From positions 156,440-220,439 of the forward strand of contig JARKIP010000191.1 in NCBI GenBank assembly GCA_029990175.1: a DNA stretch of 64,000 bases. Reading direction: 5' to 3'. The number at the start of each line of letters is the position of its first letter. The first letter of the stretch is position 1. The notes below the pieces were generated by a model. It made no database searches. It worked only from the letters and a program-made list of their open reading frames with translations, and had not been told where the DNA came from. Shown here in pieces: positions 27,600 through 38,449 of the stretch. The position numbers and the translations under genes were made by a program. Origin of the DNA: Petunia secreta (lineage: Eukaryota; Streptophyta; Magnoliopsida; Solanales; Solanaceae).

Positions 27600-30500
27600 T
27601 CAGGGAGCCCTAAGTCTTTTGGTTGTCCTGATTCTGAAATTTGGAGTGCCTTTTTTATCATGACTAATTTGACCTTTAATGTGGTCTGGAAGGTGTTGAA
27701 AAGTCAAGAATGTTTTGGGGGATGTAAGATGGTGGCTTAATTTGAAAGGGAATCTGCTACAGTATTGCCTTCTCTGTAGCAGTGCTTGAACTCAATGACC
27801 TGAAAGTGTTGTTGTATGGCTTTGATGTCAGACACCAGAGGTTGAAGCTGCCAGGGGGGGATCTATTACCTGTGATCCATAACACTAACAAAGCTGAATC
27901 TGTCTCCACAATTACTTCAGGCTGATTCATGTTAGCACACAGTTGCAGACCATGCTTGATGGCATAGGCCTCAGCATAATTGTTAGTGTTTATGCCCAAG
28001 GGGACTGAGAAAGCAGCAACAAACCTTCCATCACTGTCTCTTATTATTCCACCAGCTCCAGCTTTCCCAGGATTAGAAAGTGCGCTTCCATCAGTGTTCA
28101 ATTTGAAATATCCCCTCTGTGCTGAGCTCCATTTGACTGCAATGCTGATTTTGACAGGCCTTATTAAACTTGCCAGATTGATGACTTCATGATAAGACAG
28201 GGGCCAAGTAATATCCGGAAAGGCAATGGTTAAGATCAGCCTTAGGTCTGCAAGGATACAGTGCATGACTCTCAGCCTAGAAGATGTCTTATTCCCATAC
28301 TTCTTCCCACACCTATTTTTCCATAGGTGCCAAACTAAAAGTACTGGAAGACACTGCAGGATGGTTTTTTCAGTTTCATTATGGTATTTGTGCATCCACC
28401 ACTTCATTAGTAGGCATCTCAAAGGTTGTCTGTGCTGAACTGAAATACCCATAGGAGCTGAGAATGCTTGCCAAATTCTGATGGCCAGTTCCCCACTACA
28501 GAAGACATGGTCAATATTTTCTGAGTTTGGCTTGATGCAGCATACACATGTGGATACCAACTGGTGACCAAACCTGATAATTCTGTCATCAGTTGGTAAT
28601 TTATGCCTCAATGCCCTCCAAAGCAAGAATGAGCATTTGAAGGGGATTCTCTTGTTCCAGGTGTTTGAATCAATGAAGCTAATGGGTTTAGACTCCCTGA
28701 TAACCTGCCAGGCAGAGGTGCAGGTGAAGGAGCCTTGAGTGTTCAAAGTCCACAGGGGCTTGTCAGCTTTTGAGTCTTCAGGGAAGATTTCAACACTAGT
28801 GATCCTGTTGAGAAGATTCTCAGGTACTTTCTGCAGCAGTTTATCCCTGTCCCAGGCCCTATTTGTCCAGAAATTTTGTACCTTGACCTTGCCATATCTG
28901 ATTCCTGGAGGCATTAGACTAGCAAGGTTGCTTGTTCCCAACCAGTTGTCCCACCAGAAACTTGCCTCCCCATTGTGCAGCCTCCAAATGATGTGTTTGT
29001 CAGCCTTAATTTTGTTGGTCATCAACTTCTTCCAAGCTTGTGACTGCCCAGAGTCCCATTTTTTTGACATCAGATGTGCTCTCTGGCAATATTTGGCTCT
29101 CATGAATTGCCCCCAAAGAGTATTTTTTGACCTCAAAATCCACCATTGTTTGTACTCCATAGCTGTGCATACATCCTCAATTCTTCTGAAGCCTACTCCT
29201 CCTTCCGAGTATGGTGCTGAAAGCTTTCTCCATGATGCCCAGTGATACTTGTTCCTCTCATCTTTAATTCCCCAAAAGAAATCAGCCATGTATTTATTAA
29301 TATGATTCAGAGTTGTTTTGGGGGGGGACACAGCTGACATCAAGTGAATAGGAAGAGATTGTAGCACATATTTAATCAAGGTTGCTCTTCCTCCTGGACT
29401 TAGCATTTTACCTTGCCAACCCTTTGTTTTATTCAGAACTTTCTCAGTGAGGCCTGAGAAGTAAGAGATCCTTTTCCTTCCAGAATAGAGTGGACATCCC
29501 AGATAAGTGATAGGACCTTGCTTGTGAGTGAAGGAAGTGACTTCCTTGATTCTGTCTACAGTAGATTGGAATGCATGGGGAGAAGTTAAAAAGAAACTCT
29601 TCTCCCTGTTGATCAATTGACCAGTCTTCTTTTCATAAGAATTCAGCACTTGCATGAGTCCTTGAAGAGTTTTTTTGCTTCCAGATGTGAAGATAATGAT
29701 GTCATCTGCGAAGGAGAGGTGATTGATCAATGGCCCTCTTTTTTCCATAAGAAAGCCCCTGTAGAAAGGTTCCTTCTGCAGATCATTCAATTTCCTAGTG
29801 AGGAATTCAGCACCAATGACAAACAAAGCAGGTGCCAGAGGATCACCCTGCTTCAGGCCCCTGGTTGAGTGGAAAAAACCATGTCTGGCCCCATTTATGA
29901 TAACAGAATACCAGTTGTTGTCCAGTGTTCTCATTACCATATCTATGAAAATTTCAGAGAATCCCATTTTTCTGAGAATGCAACATGTGAAGGCCCAGGA
30001 AACCCTGTCATAGGCCTTGGCCATATCCAGCTTCAAAGCCACATTTCCCCCAATATTAGGTTTTTTGATACCTGACATGATCTCCTGTGCTAACATTATA
30101 TTTTCAGAGATGGACCTGCCTTTGATAAAGCCACTCTGGTTCAGTGATATGATACTGGGCAGGATAGTAGAAAGTCTGGTACACAGAAGTTTGGAGATGA
30201 TCTTGCTAGTGAAATTACTCAAACTTATAGGCCTTAGTTCTGATAGCTTGTTAGGAAAATCAACCTTTGGTAAAAGCACTAGGCATGCATGAGTAAAGAA
30301 TTTGGGCAATGCATGGCCTAGGAAAAAATATTGGACCAGCTGTACTATGTCATCACCTATGATATGCCAACATTTGTGAAAAAATGTACCATTCAAACCA
30401 TCAGGGCCTGCTGCACTGTTTGGGTTCATGGACATCACCACTTCCTTGATCTCTGCTGCTTCAGGTAGTATAGTCAAGGCCTGATTCTGCTCTTCTGTGA

Positions 30501-31761
30501 CAGCTGATGGGACACATTGCAAATCTGCTTCAGTAAAGGATTCAGGACCCTTAGTGAAAAGATTCTGATAGAATAGACAAGCTTCTTCAGCTATCTCATC
30601 ATCTCCCTGAACCCAAATGCCTTGGTCAGTCTTGATCTTATGTAAGAAAAGTCTTCTTCTTCTTCCCCTCATTAACCTGTGAAAGTACTTTGTATTTGCA
30701 TCTCCATCCTTAAACCACTGGAGATGAGTCTTTTGTTTAAGGATGGACTCTTCCATTTTCATGTATCTTATGTACTCAGCTTTGAGTTGCTGAGCTGCTT
30801 GTCTGGCCTGTTCAGTGTTCTCTTCAATAAGCTCCTTTTCTGATTCTTTCAGCTTCTCCTCAAACTCCTTAGCCTTAAGATGTATATCTCCAAATTCAGC
30901 TCTGGACCACTGACTCAAGACTTGAGTCACCTTCTTGATTTTTTGTTGCACCACCCACATTGGGTTCCCTTTGATTGAGTATTCCCATGCTTGCTGGACA
31001 GTTTTCATGAAATCTGGATGACTGGTCCAGCAGTCAAGGAATTTAAAGTATCTGATTGGTTTATGATCCCTGATGTTGATGGTAATTAATTGGGGACAAT
31101 GGTCAGACCCCACAGATGATAGGTTGTCAACAGTTGTTAGAGGACATGTTTGCAACCAACCATCATTCACCATTACCCTGTCCAGTCTTTTGTAAATCCT
31201 GGCATGCTGACTTCTTCCATTGGACCAAGTGAATTTAGCTCCAGAATATCCCAAATCTATGAGATTACATTCTTCAATGGTCTGTAAGAAATCAAAACTT
31301 TTCTGAATTTGGTATGGCAACCCACCAAGTTTTTCTTCAATTGTAGCTATGACATTAAAGTCACCTGCCACACACCAAGGCTTATGAAGATCAGCTACAC
31401 TCCTCATAGACTCCCATAAGGTTTTCCTTAGTTGTGGTCTACATTTAGCATAAACAATAGAAACCAAGAATGGAGATCCCAATTCTACATGTTGCACTTC
31501 ATTGGTGATTTGTTGCTCATCTGAAGATATGACCTTAACTGTATAGTCAGAGTCCCAGAAAATCCAAATTTTACTGTTGGAATTTGCCCAGGCCTCATTC
31601 ATACCAATTAATGCTTTGTACACTTGAAGGTAAGAGTTGTCCAGAAATGGTTCAAGAATGGCAATAAATGACAGCTTGTGAATCTTCTTTAGAAACTTGA
31701 TCCTCTCTACTGCACCTAGGGTTCTGATCCCCCTTGTGTTCCATATTAAGGACTTGATCAT
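27600..31761 (-). pseudogene. ORF2 of LINE D: endonuclease-RT-RNase H with two 1-nt deletions near the end
   Basis: The open frame runs from the ATG at 31761 (ATGA overlap with ORF1) to a premature stop at 27757 (1,334 codons). Endonuclease motifs, RT motifs (KLDMAKAYD, LSFADD), the Cys-rich segment and the first three RNase H acids are present. One base is missing in the G7 run at 27854-27860 (+ strand), and a second in the T run at 27741-27743. Beyond each the family sequence continues (HCYREGNTVADSLS, then the C-terminal tail) to a TGA at 27600-27602. With these two bases the span would be 4,164 nt, exactly the length in F and G. The last RNase H Asp is lost from the actual frame. Both sites are homopolymers, so sequencing error is possible. 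Confidence 0.88.
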
Positions 31762-34700
31762 TTATAACCTGGGGTTTGGTTAGTTTTGATTTTCCCCCTA
31801 GTGAGCCTAGGAGAAAACTTATATCTACTTCTTGGAGACAAACCTTGTTGGTCAACTGTTTCCCTTATGTCTTCAGTGCTGAGATGTTCAATGGCCTGAT
31901 ATGGTGCAAAGGTCTGAATGAGGTTTTGAGCATGAGCCTCATCTTCCCTCTCTGCTTCAGATAAGGAATCATATCCCATGTTGTCATGACCCTGTTCCTC
32001 TTCTGAGTGTAGCACTCTATACTCATCCTCTTGGCTAAATTCCATTTTCTGAGAATTTAGAACACACTCTTTTTCTGCTTCTGCTTTTGTGACTTCATCA
32101 TGAAGGTATCTAAGACCCAGATTGTCACTCTCATCTGTTGACTCATCATCTGAGTCATCTGCTACTTCCACTGATGGCGACTGAGATGAAAAGGGGGAGT
32201 GTACTTGCAATGGTGTTTTAAACTGATGCTGGATTGGAATCAATGCCCCTGATGGTTCATTTGATGAAGAGGTCTGTTGGTCTTTCTGTTGCTGTTTCTT
32301 CAGTCTGTCCCTGTTCTTCTTACTTGGTTTTTTGTTCTTTCTGACCAAGGGGGCCTCTTCTGAATCTTCTTCTATAGCTTTCTCCTTGCCATTGTATTTC
32401 CTGGTATGTCCTTCCTGGTGCCCAATGTGCTCATTTTTGTACTGAGATTCTTTTGATTGTTCTGCCATTTCCTTATCTGCTTGTTGGAGGTCATTTCTAA
32501 TACCATGATGATCCCCTGAGTGCTTTTCATCTACCTGCTTGAGAACAGTGACCTGTGCTATGTTTGTGGCTCCAGTGGTATCTCCTTTGTTCATATTTGT
32601 TCCAACCTGTGTCCCCATAGGTAGTTTATTTTGCAACCTATGAGGAGCAACCTGATCTCCTTCCTTTGTTACAACCTGTTCATTCTGAGAAGATTCCCCT
32701 TTTTTCTGAGGGACATCCTGCTTGTTGTCCACCATCACCCATTTCTTTCCTTGCTGAGTCTCCTCTCCTGTGTTGTTTCCTGTTGTCTTGACATTCTGTT
32801 CTTGTATTTGATGGAAGTTCTGGTGCTGTTGCTGAGTGTCTCTGATTGTTTTAGTTGTATTGGTTTGCTGTTTCTCTGGCTGCTGTTGTTTCTGTGGTTT
32901 AGACTGCTCTTTGACTACCCCTCTGCTATTCCTTCTTTTCTGAACCTGTTGCCACTGATTCTCCTGGTTTTGTTTTTGTTGCATGTTGACTGGTTGAGGT
33001 CTGCTAGATTGACCTCTGTCATATTCAAATGATTGCTCCCTATGATTCTGGTTTGGTTGGACATTGAATTCCCTGACTTGGTCATCTGTATATCTTTGCC
33101 ATGGGGGTTGAGGAAGGTCTGGTCTGTCTTGATCTGTTCTCCTTGAGTTATACTCCTCATCCCTTTGCTTTCTCTTGCAGTAATTGACTGAGTGACCTTG
33201 GTGTTTGCAGTGGAAACAGTACTCAGGGACATTCTCAAATTGCAGTTCTTGCCAATACCCTTCTCCAAATACATCATCCTCTTCTTGTGGAAAACCCACC
33301 CAAATATGAGGTGGCCTGGGTTTGGTGATATCAATCTCCACCTTAACCTTAGCCACACTCCCTCTGGTTTTCTGAGCTGAAGCTGCATCAAAGAAAAGGA
33401 CCCGACCAATGGGCTCTAAGAGCTTGGTCACAAACTCCATGTTGAAACAATGCCAAGGTAGTTGTGGTAGTTCTACCCACACAGGTGCCAGGGTAGTCTC
33501 CTCTTCAGGCTTGAAGGTTGGAGTCCATGTGAATAGTCTCACTGCTCTTCCTTCAATATAAATTTTCTCCTTATGCCACACAGTGGCATGGTCCACCTCA
33601 TTATCTAAGTCAATGTAGATATGAGTAGGATTCCTATGGGTCACTTTGCATGTTCCCTTAATCTGAAGTTGAGCTGTCAGGCTCTTTCTTATCACCTCCA
33701 TCTTAGGCATCACACCAGAGAACTTGCCTATGATGGTATACCTACATCTTTGAGCCATCTTGACCATGAAGTCTTCTCTATTGAAAAGAAGAGCAGGGAA
33801 GCCCTGTTTTGTAGTAACCTTTGGAGCCATGATTTCTATCCTTGGTTCCTTTGGTAAGGGGGCATTTCTCAGGATATTTGCATATTGAGGAGTCACAGTG
33901 GGAGGGTCAGGAGGTGAAGCCATTTTAGGGGGTTCCTGAGGCAAAATCTGAGCTGCTACAATATGCTGAGGAGGTTCATTTCTGAGAATGGGAATCATAT
34001 TGGTCTGTTTCTGTGGCTGGGTTCTGTCAAAGTTGGATGAGATTTTGGGAAAGGTTAATCTATCAAAAACAGATGGTTTCCCTGTTGTTTGAGGGGGTTG
34101 CTGATTAGGCTGATTCTGATTAGGCACTTGGGTCCCCTGGAGCTTAAGTTCACCTCCTAAGGTATTGTCACCTGTTTCCAAAGGAGTATTGTTTCCATGG
34201 TTCCCTTTCTGATTAATGTTCACATTAATTTCATCCAGGTGATGGTCCTGGACACTAGCTAAAGGCCTACTGTGTTCCCCTTGAGCTTGATAAGCTGGCC
34301 TAATATTAGGCAAAACAGAACAGGATCCAACAGGGGATAAAACAGTGTTCTTTGTCCCAGGATCACAATTTTGATTACTCAGGTGAGGAACTGGGATTTT
34401 CTGGTTAGTATTACTCCTAACTACCTGAGGAGTCTCATCCTGAACAATCCCTTGAGTTTCAGCAGGGATAAAATCTGCAGGCTTTGATTTTGCCATGCTA
34501 AGATTTTTAGGCAGCAAAGAACAACTGGAATCAGAATTGGGTGAAATTACCTGGATATTTGAATTCCCTGGGTCATTATGCGTCTGAAATGGTCGAGTAC
34601 TTATTCTGCAGTTGGCCTGAACTTCTCCTCCGGTGGCCTGAGTTGGTTCTGGGAAAATTCCACCGGTGAAAACATCCAAATTTGTGTGAGGAGGTGTTAT

Positions 34701-35114
34701 GCGACGTGGGGAAAGAGAATCTGAAGACCCCTTGGTCGTTGCTGCATCAGAACTGAAAAATTGGGGAGGGCGATTCTGGGGCGATTTTGAGGCGATTCTC
34801 CCAGGAATCGCCTGATCGGATTTTCCAATTGGCACGATGAAATCAATTGAATTTTGAGGAGGAGATAGATCAATCACAGGAGAGTCATCTCTGATGGTTG
34901 AACGCGATTGAATAACACCAGATTCAAAGAGGGAAATTATTTCCCTTAAGCGCGTCAGTTCTGCCGTGGTGACCTCCACACTTTGAATCGGATTCGTGGT
35001 CACCACTGTTGGATTGAGGGGAATTGCTTCGGTGGAAATACTATTAATGGGCTGATCTACCATTTCCAGTTGGTCCGGTGGCTGTTGGAGGTCGGGTGGC
35101 GCGTGTAGCGCCAT
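31758..35114 (-). CDS. ORF1 protein of LINE D
   Basis: 1,118 aa, starting MALHAPPDLQQPPDQ. The DUF4283-like core begins at FPALLFNREDF. The zinc knuckle YCFHCKHQGHSVNYCKR is near residue 630. The Gln-rich region, basic KKNRDRLKKQQQK region, IPIQHQFKTPLQV motif, acidic DDSDDESTDESD stretch and GLSPRSRYKFSPRLTRGK tail follow. It is intact, in contrast to ORF2 of this copy. It overlaps the ORF2 start by 4 nt. Confidence 0.93.
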   Translation of the reverse strand: MALHAPPDLQQPPDQLEMVDQPINSISTEAIPLNPTVVTTNPIQSVEVTTAELTRLREIISLFESGVIQSRSTIRDDSPVIDLSPPQNSIDFIVPIGKSDQAIPGRIASKSPQNRPPQFFSSDAATTKGSSDSLSPRRITPPHTNLDVFTGGIFPEPTQATGGEVQANCRISTRPFQTHNDPGNSNIQVISPNSDSSCSLLPKNLSMAKSKPADFIPAETQGIVQDETPQVVRSNTNQKIPVPHLSNQNCDPGTKNTVLSPVGSCSVLPNIRPAYQAQGEHSRPLASVQDHHLDEINVNINQKGNHGNNTPLETGDNTLGGELKLQGTQVPNQNQPNQQPPQTTGKPSVFDRLTFPKISSNFDRTQPQKQTNMIPILRNEPPQHIVAAQILPQEPPKMASPPDPPTVTPQYANILRNAPLPKEPRIEIMAPKVTTKQGFPALLFNREDFMVKMAQRCRYTIIGKFSGVMPKMEVIRKSLTAQLQIKGTCKVTHRNPTHIYIDLDNEVDHATVWHKEKIYIEGRAVRLFTWTPTFKPEEETTLAPVWVELPQLPWHCFNMEFVTKLLEPIGRVLFFDAASAQKTRGSVAKVKVEIDITKPRPPHIWVGFPQEEDDVFGEGYWQELQFENVPEYCFHCKHQGHSVNYCKRKQRDEEYNSRRTDQDRPDLPQPPWQRYTDDQVREFNVQPNQNHREQSFEYDRGQSSRPQPVNMQQKQNQENQWQQVQKRRNSRGVVKEQSKPQKQQQPEKQQTNTTKTIRDTQQQHQNFHQIQEQNVKTTGNNTGEETQQGKKWVMVDNKQDVPQKKGESSQNEQVVTKEGDQVAPHRLQNKLPMGTQVGTNMNKGDTTGATNIAQVTVLKQVDEKHSGDHHGIRNDLQQADKEMAEQSKESQYKNEHIGHQEGHTRKYNGKEKAIEEDSEEAPLVRKNKKPSKKNRDRLKKQQQKDQQTSSSNEPSGALIPIQHQFKTPLQVHSPFSSQSPSVEVADDSDDESTDESDNLGLRYLHDEVTKAEAEKECVLNSQKMEFSQEDEYRVLHSEEEQGHDNMGYDSLSEAEREDEAHAQNLIQTFAPYQAIEHLSTEDIRETVDQQGLSPRSRYKFSPRLTRGKIKTNQTPGYK

Positions 35115-35199
35115 GGGGTTGGGAATCGCCTATTTCGGGCGCGTGGGGGCGCGTACAGTTTTGAAAAAATTATTTTCGGCTAATGATGTGTGGATGGGG
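35115..35199 (-). promoter_or_regulatory. 5'UTR / likely promoter region of LINE D
   Basis: 85 nt with GGGCGCG and GGCGCG boxes (+ strand GGGCGCGTGGGGGCGCGT), and the end GTGTGGATGGGG directly before TTTAGGG. It resembles the 5'UTR of B near the terminus. Promoter role is inferred. Confidence 0.6.
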
Positions 35200-36328
35200 T
35201 TTAGGGTTTAGGGTTTAGGGTTTAGGGTTTAGGGTTTAGGGTTTAGGGTTTAGGGTTTAGGGTTTAGGGTTTAGGGTTTAGGGTTTAGGGTTTAGGGTTT
35301 AGGGTTTAGGGTTTAGGGTTTAGGGTTTAGGGTTTAGGGTTTTGGGGTTTTGGGGTTTTGGGGTTTTGGGGTTTGGGGTTTTGGGGTTTTGGGGTTTTGG
35401 GTTTTGGGTTTTTGGGTTTTGGGGTTTTGGGTTTTGGGGTTTAGGGTTTGGGGTTTAGGGTTTAGGGTTTAGGGTTTAGGGTTTAGGGTTTAGGGTTTAG
35501 GGTTTAGGGTTTAGGGTTTAGGGTTTAGGGTTTAGGGTTTAGGGTTTAGGGTTTAGGGTTTAGGGTTTAGGGTTTAGGGTTTAGGGTTTAGGGTTTAGGG
35601 TTTAGGGTTTAGGGTTTAGGGTTTAGGGTTTAGGGTTTAGGGTTTAGGGTTTAGGGTTTAGGGTTTAGGGTTTAGGGTTTAGGGTTTGGGGTTTAGGGTT
35701 TAGGGTTTGGGGTTTGGGGTTTGGGGTTTGGGGTTTGGGGTTTGGGGTTTGGGGTTTGGGGTTTTGGGGTTTTGGGGTTTTGGGGTTTTGGGTTTTGGGG
35801 TGGTTTGGGGTTTTGGGGTTTTGGGGTTTTGGGGTTTTGGGGTTTTGGGTTTTGGGTTTTGGGTTTGGGGGTTTGGGGTTTTGGGGTTTGGGGTTTGGGG
35901 TTTGGGGTTTGGGGTTTTGGGGTTTTGGGGTTTGGGGTTTTGGGTTTTGGGGTTTGGGTTTGGGTTTGGGGTTTGGGGTTTGGGGTTTGGGGTTTGGGGT
36001 TTGGGGTTTGGGGTTTGGGGTTTGGGGTTTAGGGTTTGGGGTTTGGGGTTTGGGGTTTGGGGTTTGGGGTTTGGGGTTTGGGGTTTGGGGTTTGGGGTTT
36101 GGGGTTTGGGGTTTGGGGTTTGGGGTTTGGGGTTTGGGGTTTGGGGTTTGGGGTTTGGGGTTTGGGGTTTGGGGTTTGGGGTTTGGGGTTTTGGGTTTGG
36201 GGTTTGGGGTTTGGGGTTTGGGGTTTGGGGTTTGGGGTTTGGGGTTTGGGGTTTGGGGTTTGGGGTTTGGGGTTTGGGGTTTGGGGTTTGGGGTTTGGGG
36301 TTTAGGGTTTAGGGTTTAGGGTTTAGGG
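35200..36328 (+). repeat. Telomere array T4, longest, with two variant blocks
   Basis: 1,129 nt. It opens with 20 TTTAGGG (35200-35339). Block 1 (35340 to about 35453) is mostly TTTTGGGG with TTTTGGG and TTTTTGGG units. Then come 33 TTTAGGG (35454-35684). Block 2 (35685-36300) starts with isolated TTTGGGG among TTTAGGG, then runs of TTTGGGG interrupted by a TTTTGGGG-rich section at about 35760-35960, with one lone TTTAGGG near 36027. The array ends with 4 TTTAGGG (36301-36328) before the poly-T of LINE E. Confidence 0.95.
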
Positions 36329-36424
36329 TTTTTTTTTTTTTTTTTTTTTTTTTTAATCAAAGACACTAGAACATACTAAGTGTGCTTTTCAGGTCACACT
36401 TAGCTGTTCCAATGCAGGGTTAGG
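36329..36424 (-). promoter_or_regulatory. 3' terminal signal of LINE E
   Basis: Identical to copy C except for the tail length: CCTAACCCT (36416-36424), a hairpin at 36376-36403 with a perfect 9-bp stem and loop ACCTGAAAAG, and A26 (36329-36354). Confidence 0.72.
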
Positions 36425-37246
36425 CATGGACCCCGACCCGTTCATTATAATAAACAAATAATTACAAATGGAGGGGGACATAAACCTTACCTCCAATCTA
36501 GAGTAATCTAGATTAACTATGGGGGAAAAGGGTGTAGATGTAACCTCAGAACTTCTCACTAGATAAGTGAGTGTCATTTTCCCTTTACAAAAAGTGATTA
36601 GCCTAGCTATAAAAACTAAACTAGAACTATACAATGAAGGTGTACAAGTCTTCAAATAGGCTGTCAAACCTAAGTAAGATAGCCCTTGTGAAGAGAGCAC
36701 CAGTCCAGCAAAAGAAGCAAGCATCAAATACAATGACACCTTTAGAATACCCATAGGAAACAGCTGTGAAGCTGTGAATTGAAACAGCTTTGGAGTCATG
36801 AGGAGTCTTGGCCATTTGTTCTCTGATTTAACAAAGTCAGCTAGCAGTTTCCAAAGAGTAGGCAGAACTTGACTCAGGTGAATCGCAGACAGCATGATTG
36901 TGATATCCAGCTCCTTAATGAACCACCTCAGGAGCAGTACAGAGTAATCCGAGAAAGGACAGAAGAGAGTGAGCCCTAACAGTGTACATAGCAGCACAGC
37001 AGCTTTCAGAGGACTGAATAAAGAGCACTTCCTTGGAGCTGAAAGCAGGTGAAAGCTCAGAAGTTCCCAGGAGAAATACCAAGTTTTGACAGAGTTGGCT
37101 TCTCTATGATGAGCCAACACCAACAACCTAATACCAGATATCAGCATAAATAAGGAAACAACAATGTAGAGCAATGATATTATGTTCCAGAGCTGATTTC
37201 CAGGACAGGAAACAGTGCCTGTTTGTTCCATAGGAGACAATTGCAA
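36389..37246 (-). pseudogene. C-terminal remnant of the candidate ORF3 in LINE E
   Basis: The same 285-codon frame as in copy C, ending with SRLEVRFMSPS and a short tail. The upstream part is broken into other frames at the same places as in C, so the breaks predate the spread of this subfamily. Confidence 0.35.
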
Positions 37247-37545
37247 AAAGATGGATCTTGGATGCAGATTCCAAGAACACAGTGTACTGGATGTTTAGCA
37301 GCTTGATGAGCAGAGATTCAACCAGAAGTAACATAGGTTCAGGTCTTGATACAGCAGGCATCAACATCTAAACTTCAGATTCTGTGGTAGCAAACAAGAC
37401 AGCAGGCTGGTTATTTGGGATCTTGATGGGTCCATTACTCAACAGCAGCAGGCCTAAATTCCTCAAGGCCATGCATGTCCAGAGTCCCAGTGCAGACAAT
37501 GAGTTTAGCCATTTGTGAATTGTGTATGACCAGATACTTGGGAAC

Positions 37546-38306
37546 ATCTGCATGCAAACTCTGTTAGAATGAAAAAGGGGCCAAAACACTTGATTTGCTG
37601 GCAAGCTGTACAGCCTACCAAGTGTTCTGTCAAAAAAAAGGTTTTTGCAGAAGTTCTTTCTTTGGACAGTATGATATCTTTGGCCATGGAGTTGGTTCTA
37701 CTGGTGATGAGAGCCTGCATTTATCGGAATAAGCCTTACAAGGGACATTGCCCTTCTTGGCTTGGGGAAATTGAACAGGATCAGTCAAAGAGGCTGCAGA
37801 GCAGACTCCTGTGGACCCTGAGAAAAAGGAGGCTAGGCAACTGTTGCCTTGGCAACAAACCACTTTTCCACTCCTCCTGCAAACCTGCACAGAACCCCTG
37901 TTAGTTAAAATTGGCCAAAGCAAGGAGGTTGCCTGCAGACAGTAAGGCATACTTCTTGCTCTGTCAAGATTCAGTTTTTTTGTGCTTAGGTACATTGAAC
38001 ATTTGGACAGTGGAGCTGACATTTTCATGGGTTTGAGTCTGCATACAACAAAGGAATTTGAGGTCTTAAAACTGCACCAAGTAACAGGCTGGGACAGGGA
38101 GGTTGAAAGAACAGAGACCAAAGCCTTAATTACTAATGCCCACCAATAGCTTTTGAGGGCAAGATATTGTTTTTTCCCAAAATTTGAGATCTTCTTTCTC
38201 CTTCCTGTAAGATGCTGCATTGACAAACAGTTAGTGCAAACAGGGGCCAGATCATATGGGTGATTAGCAGACTGAGTAATCTACCCAATAATCTGTCAAG
38301 AAGTGG
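37546..38306 (-). repeat. 3' region repeat modules of LINE E (three copies)
   Basis: Copies lie at 38201-38306, 37871-37974 and 37546-37638, at the same positions relative to the element as in C. Confidence 0.62.
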
Positions 38307-38449
38307 TCTATGAGTGAGATTCATTGGACACTAGGTTAATGTAGACAGAGATGATGACTCTGATGTAGAGTCTGCTGTGTCAGGGATTGAATACCACCAA
38401 GGGGTGATCTTTTTGGATTGTGGGGATGAATTCCTTTCAGGGATGTGCT

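Larger units (their letters stand above)
25434..35199 (-). mobile_element. LINE copy D, full length, ORF2 end frameshifted
   Basis: A complete element of 9,766 nt with an A31 tail. It forms its own subfamily, related to B and C/E (ORF2 start MIKSLIWNTRGIRT, ORF1 tail YKFSPRLTRGK). ORF1 is intact. ORF2 carries two single-base deletions in its last 10%. The 3' region carries three repeat modules. Confidence 0.95.

Noticed and set aside
35707..36319. Open frames encoding GFGVWGL-type heptapeptide repeats on the + strand (also 14750-14988, 25003-25328, 46242-46590)
   Set aside because: They are translations of the TTTGGGG telomere-variant blocks, which contain no stop codon in any forward frame. 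There is no gene-like start context or non-repetitive part.
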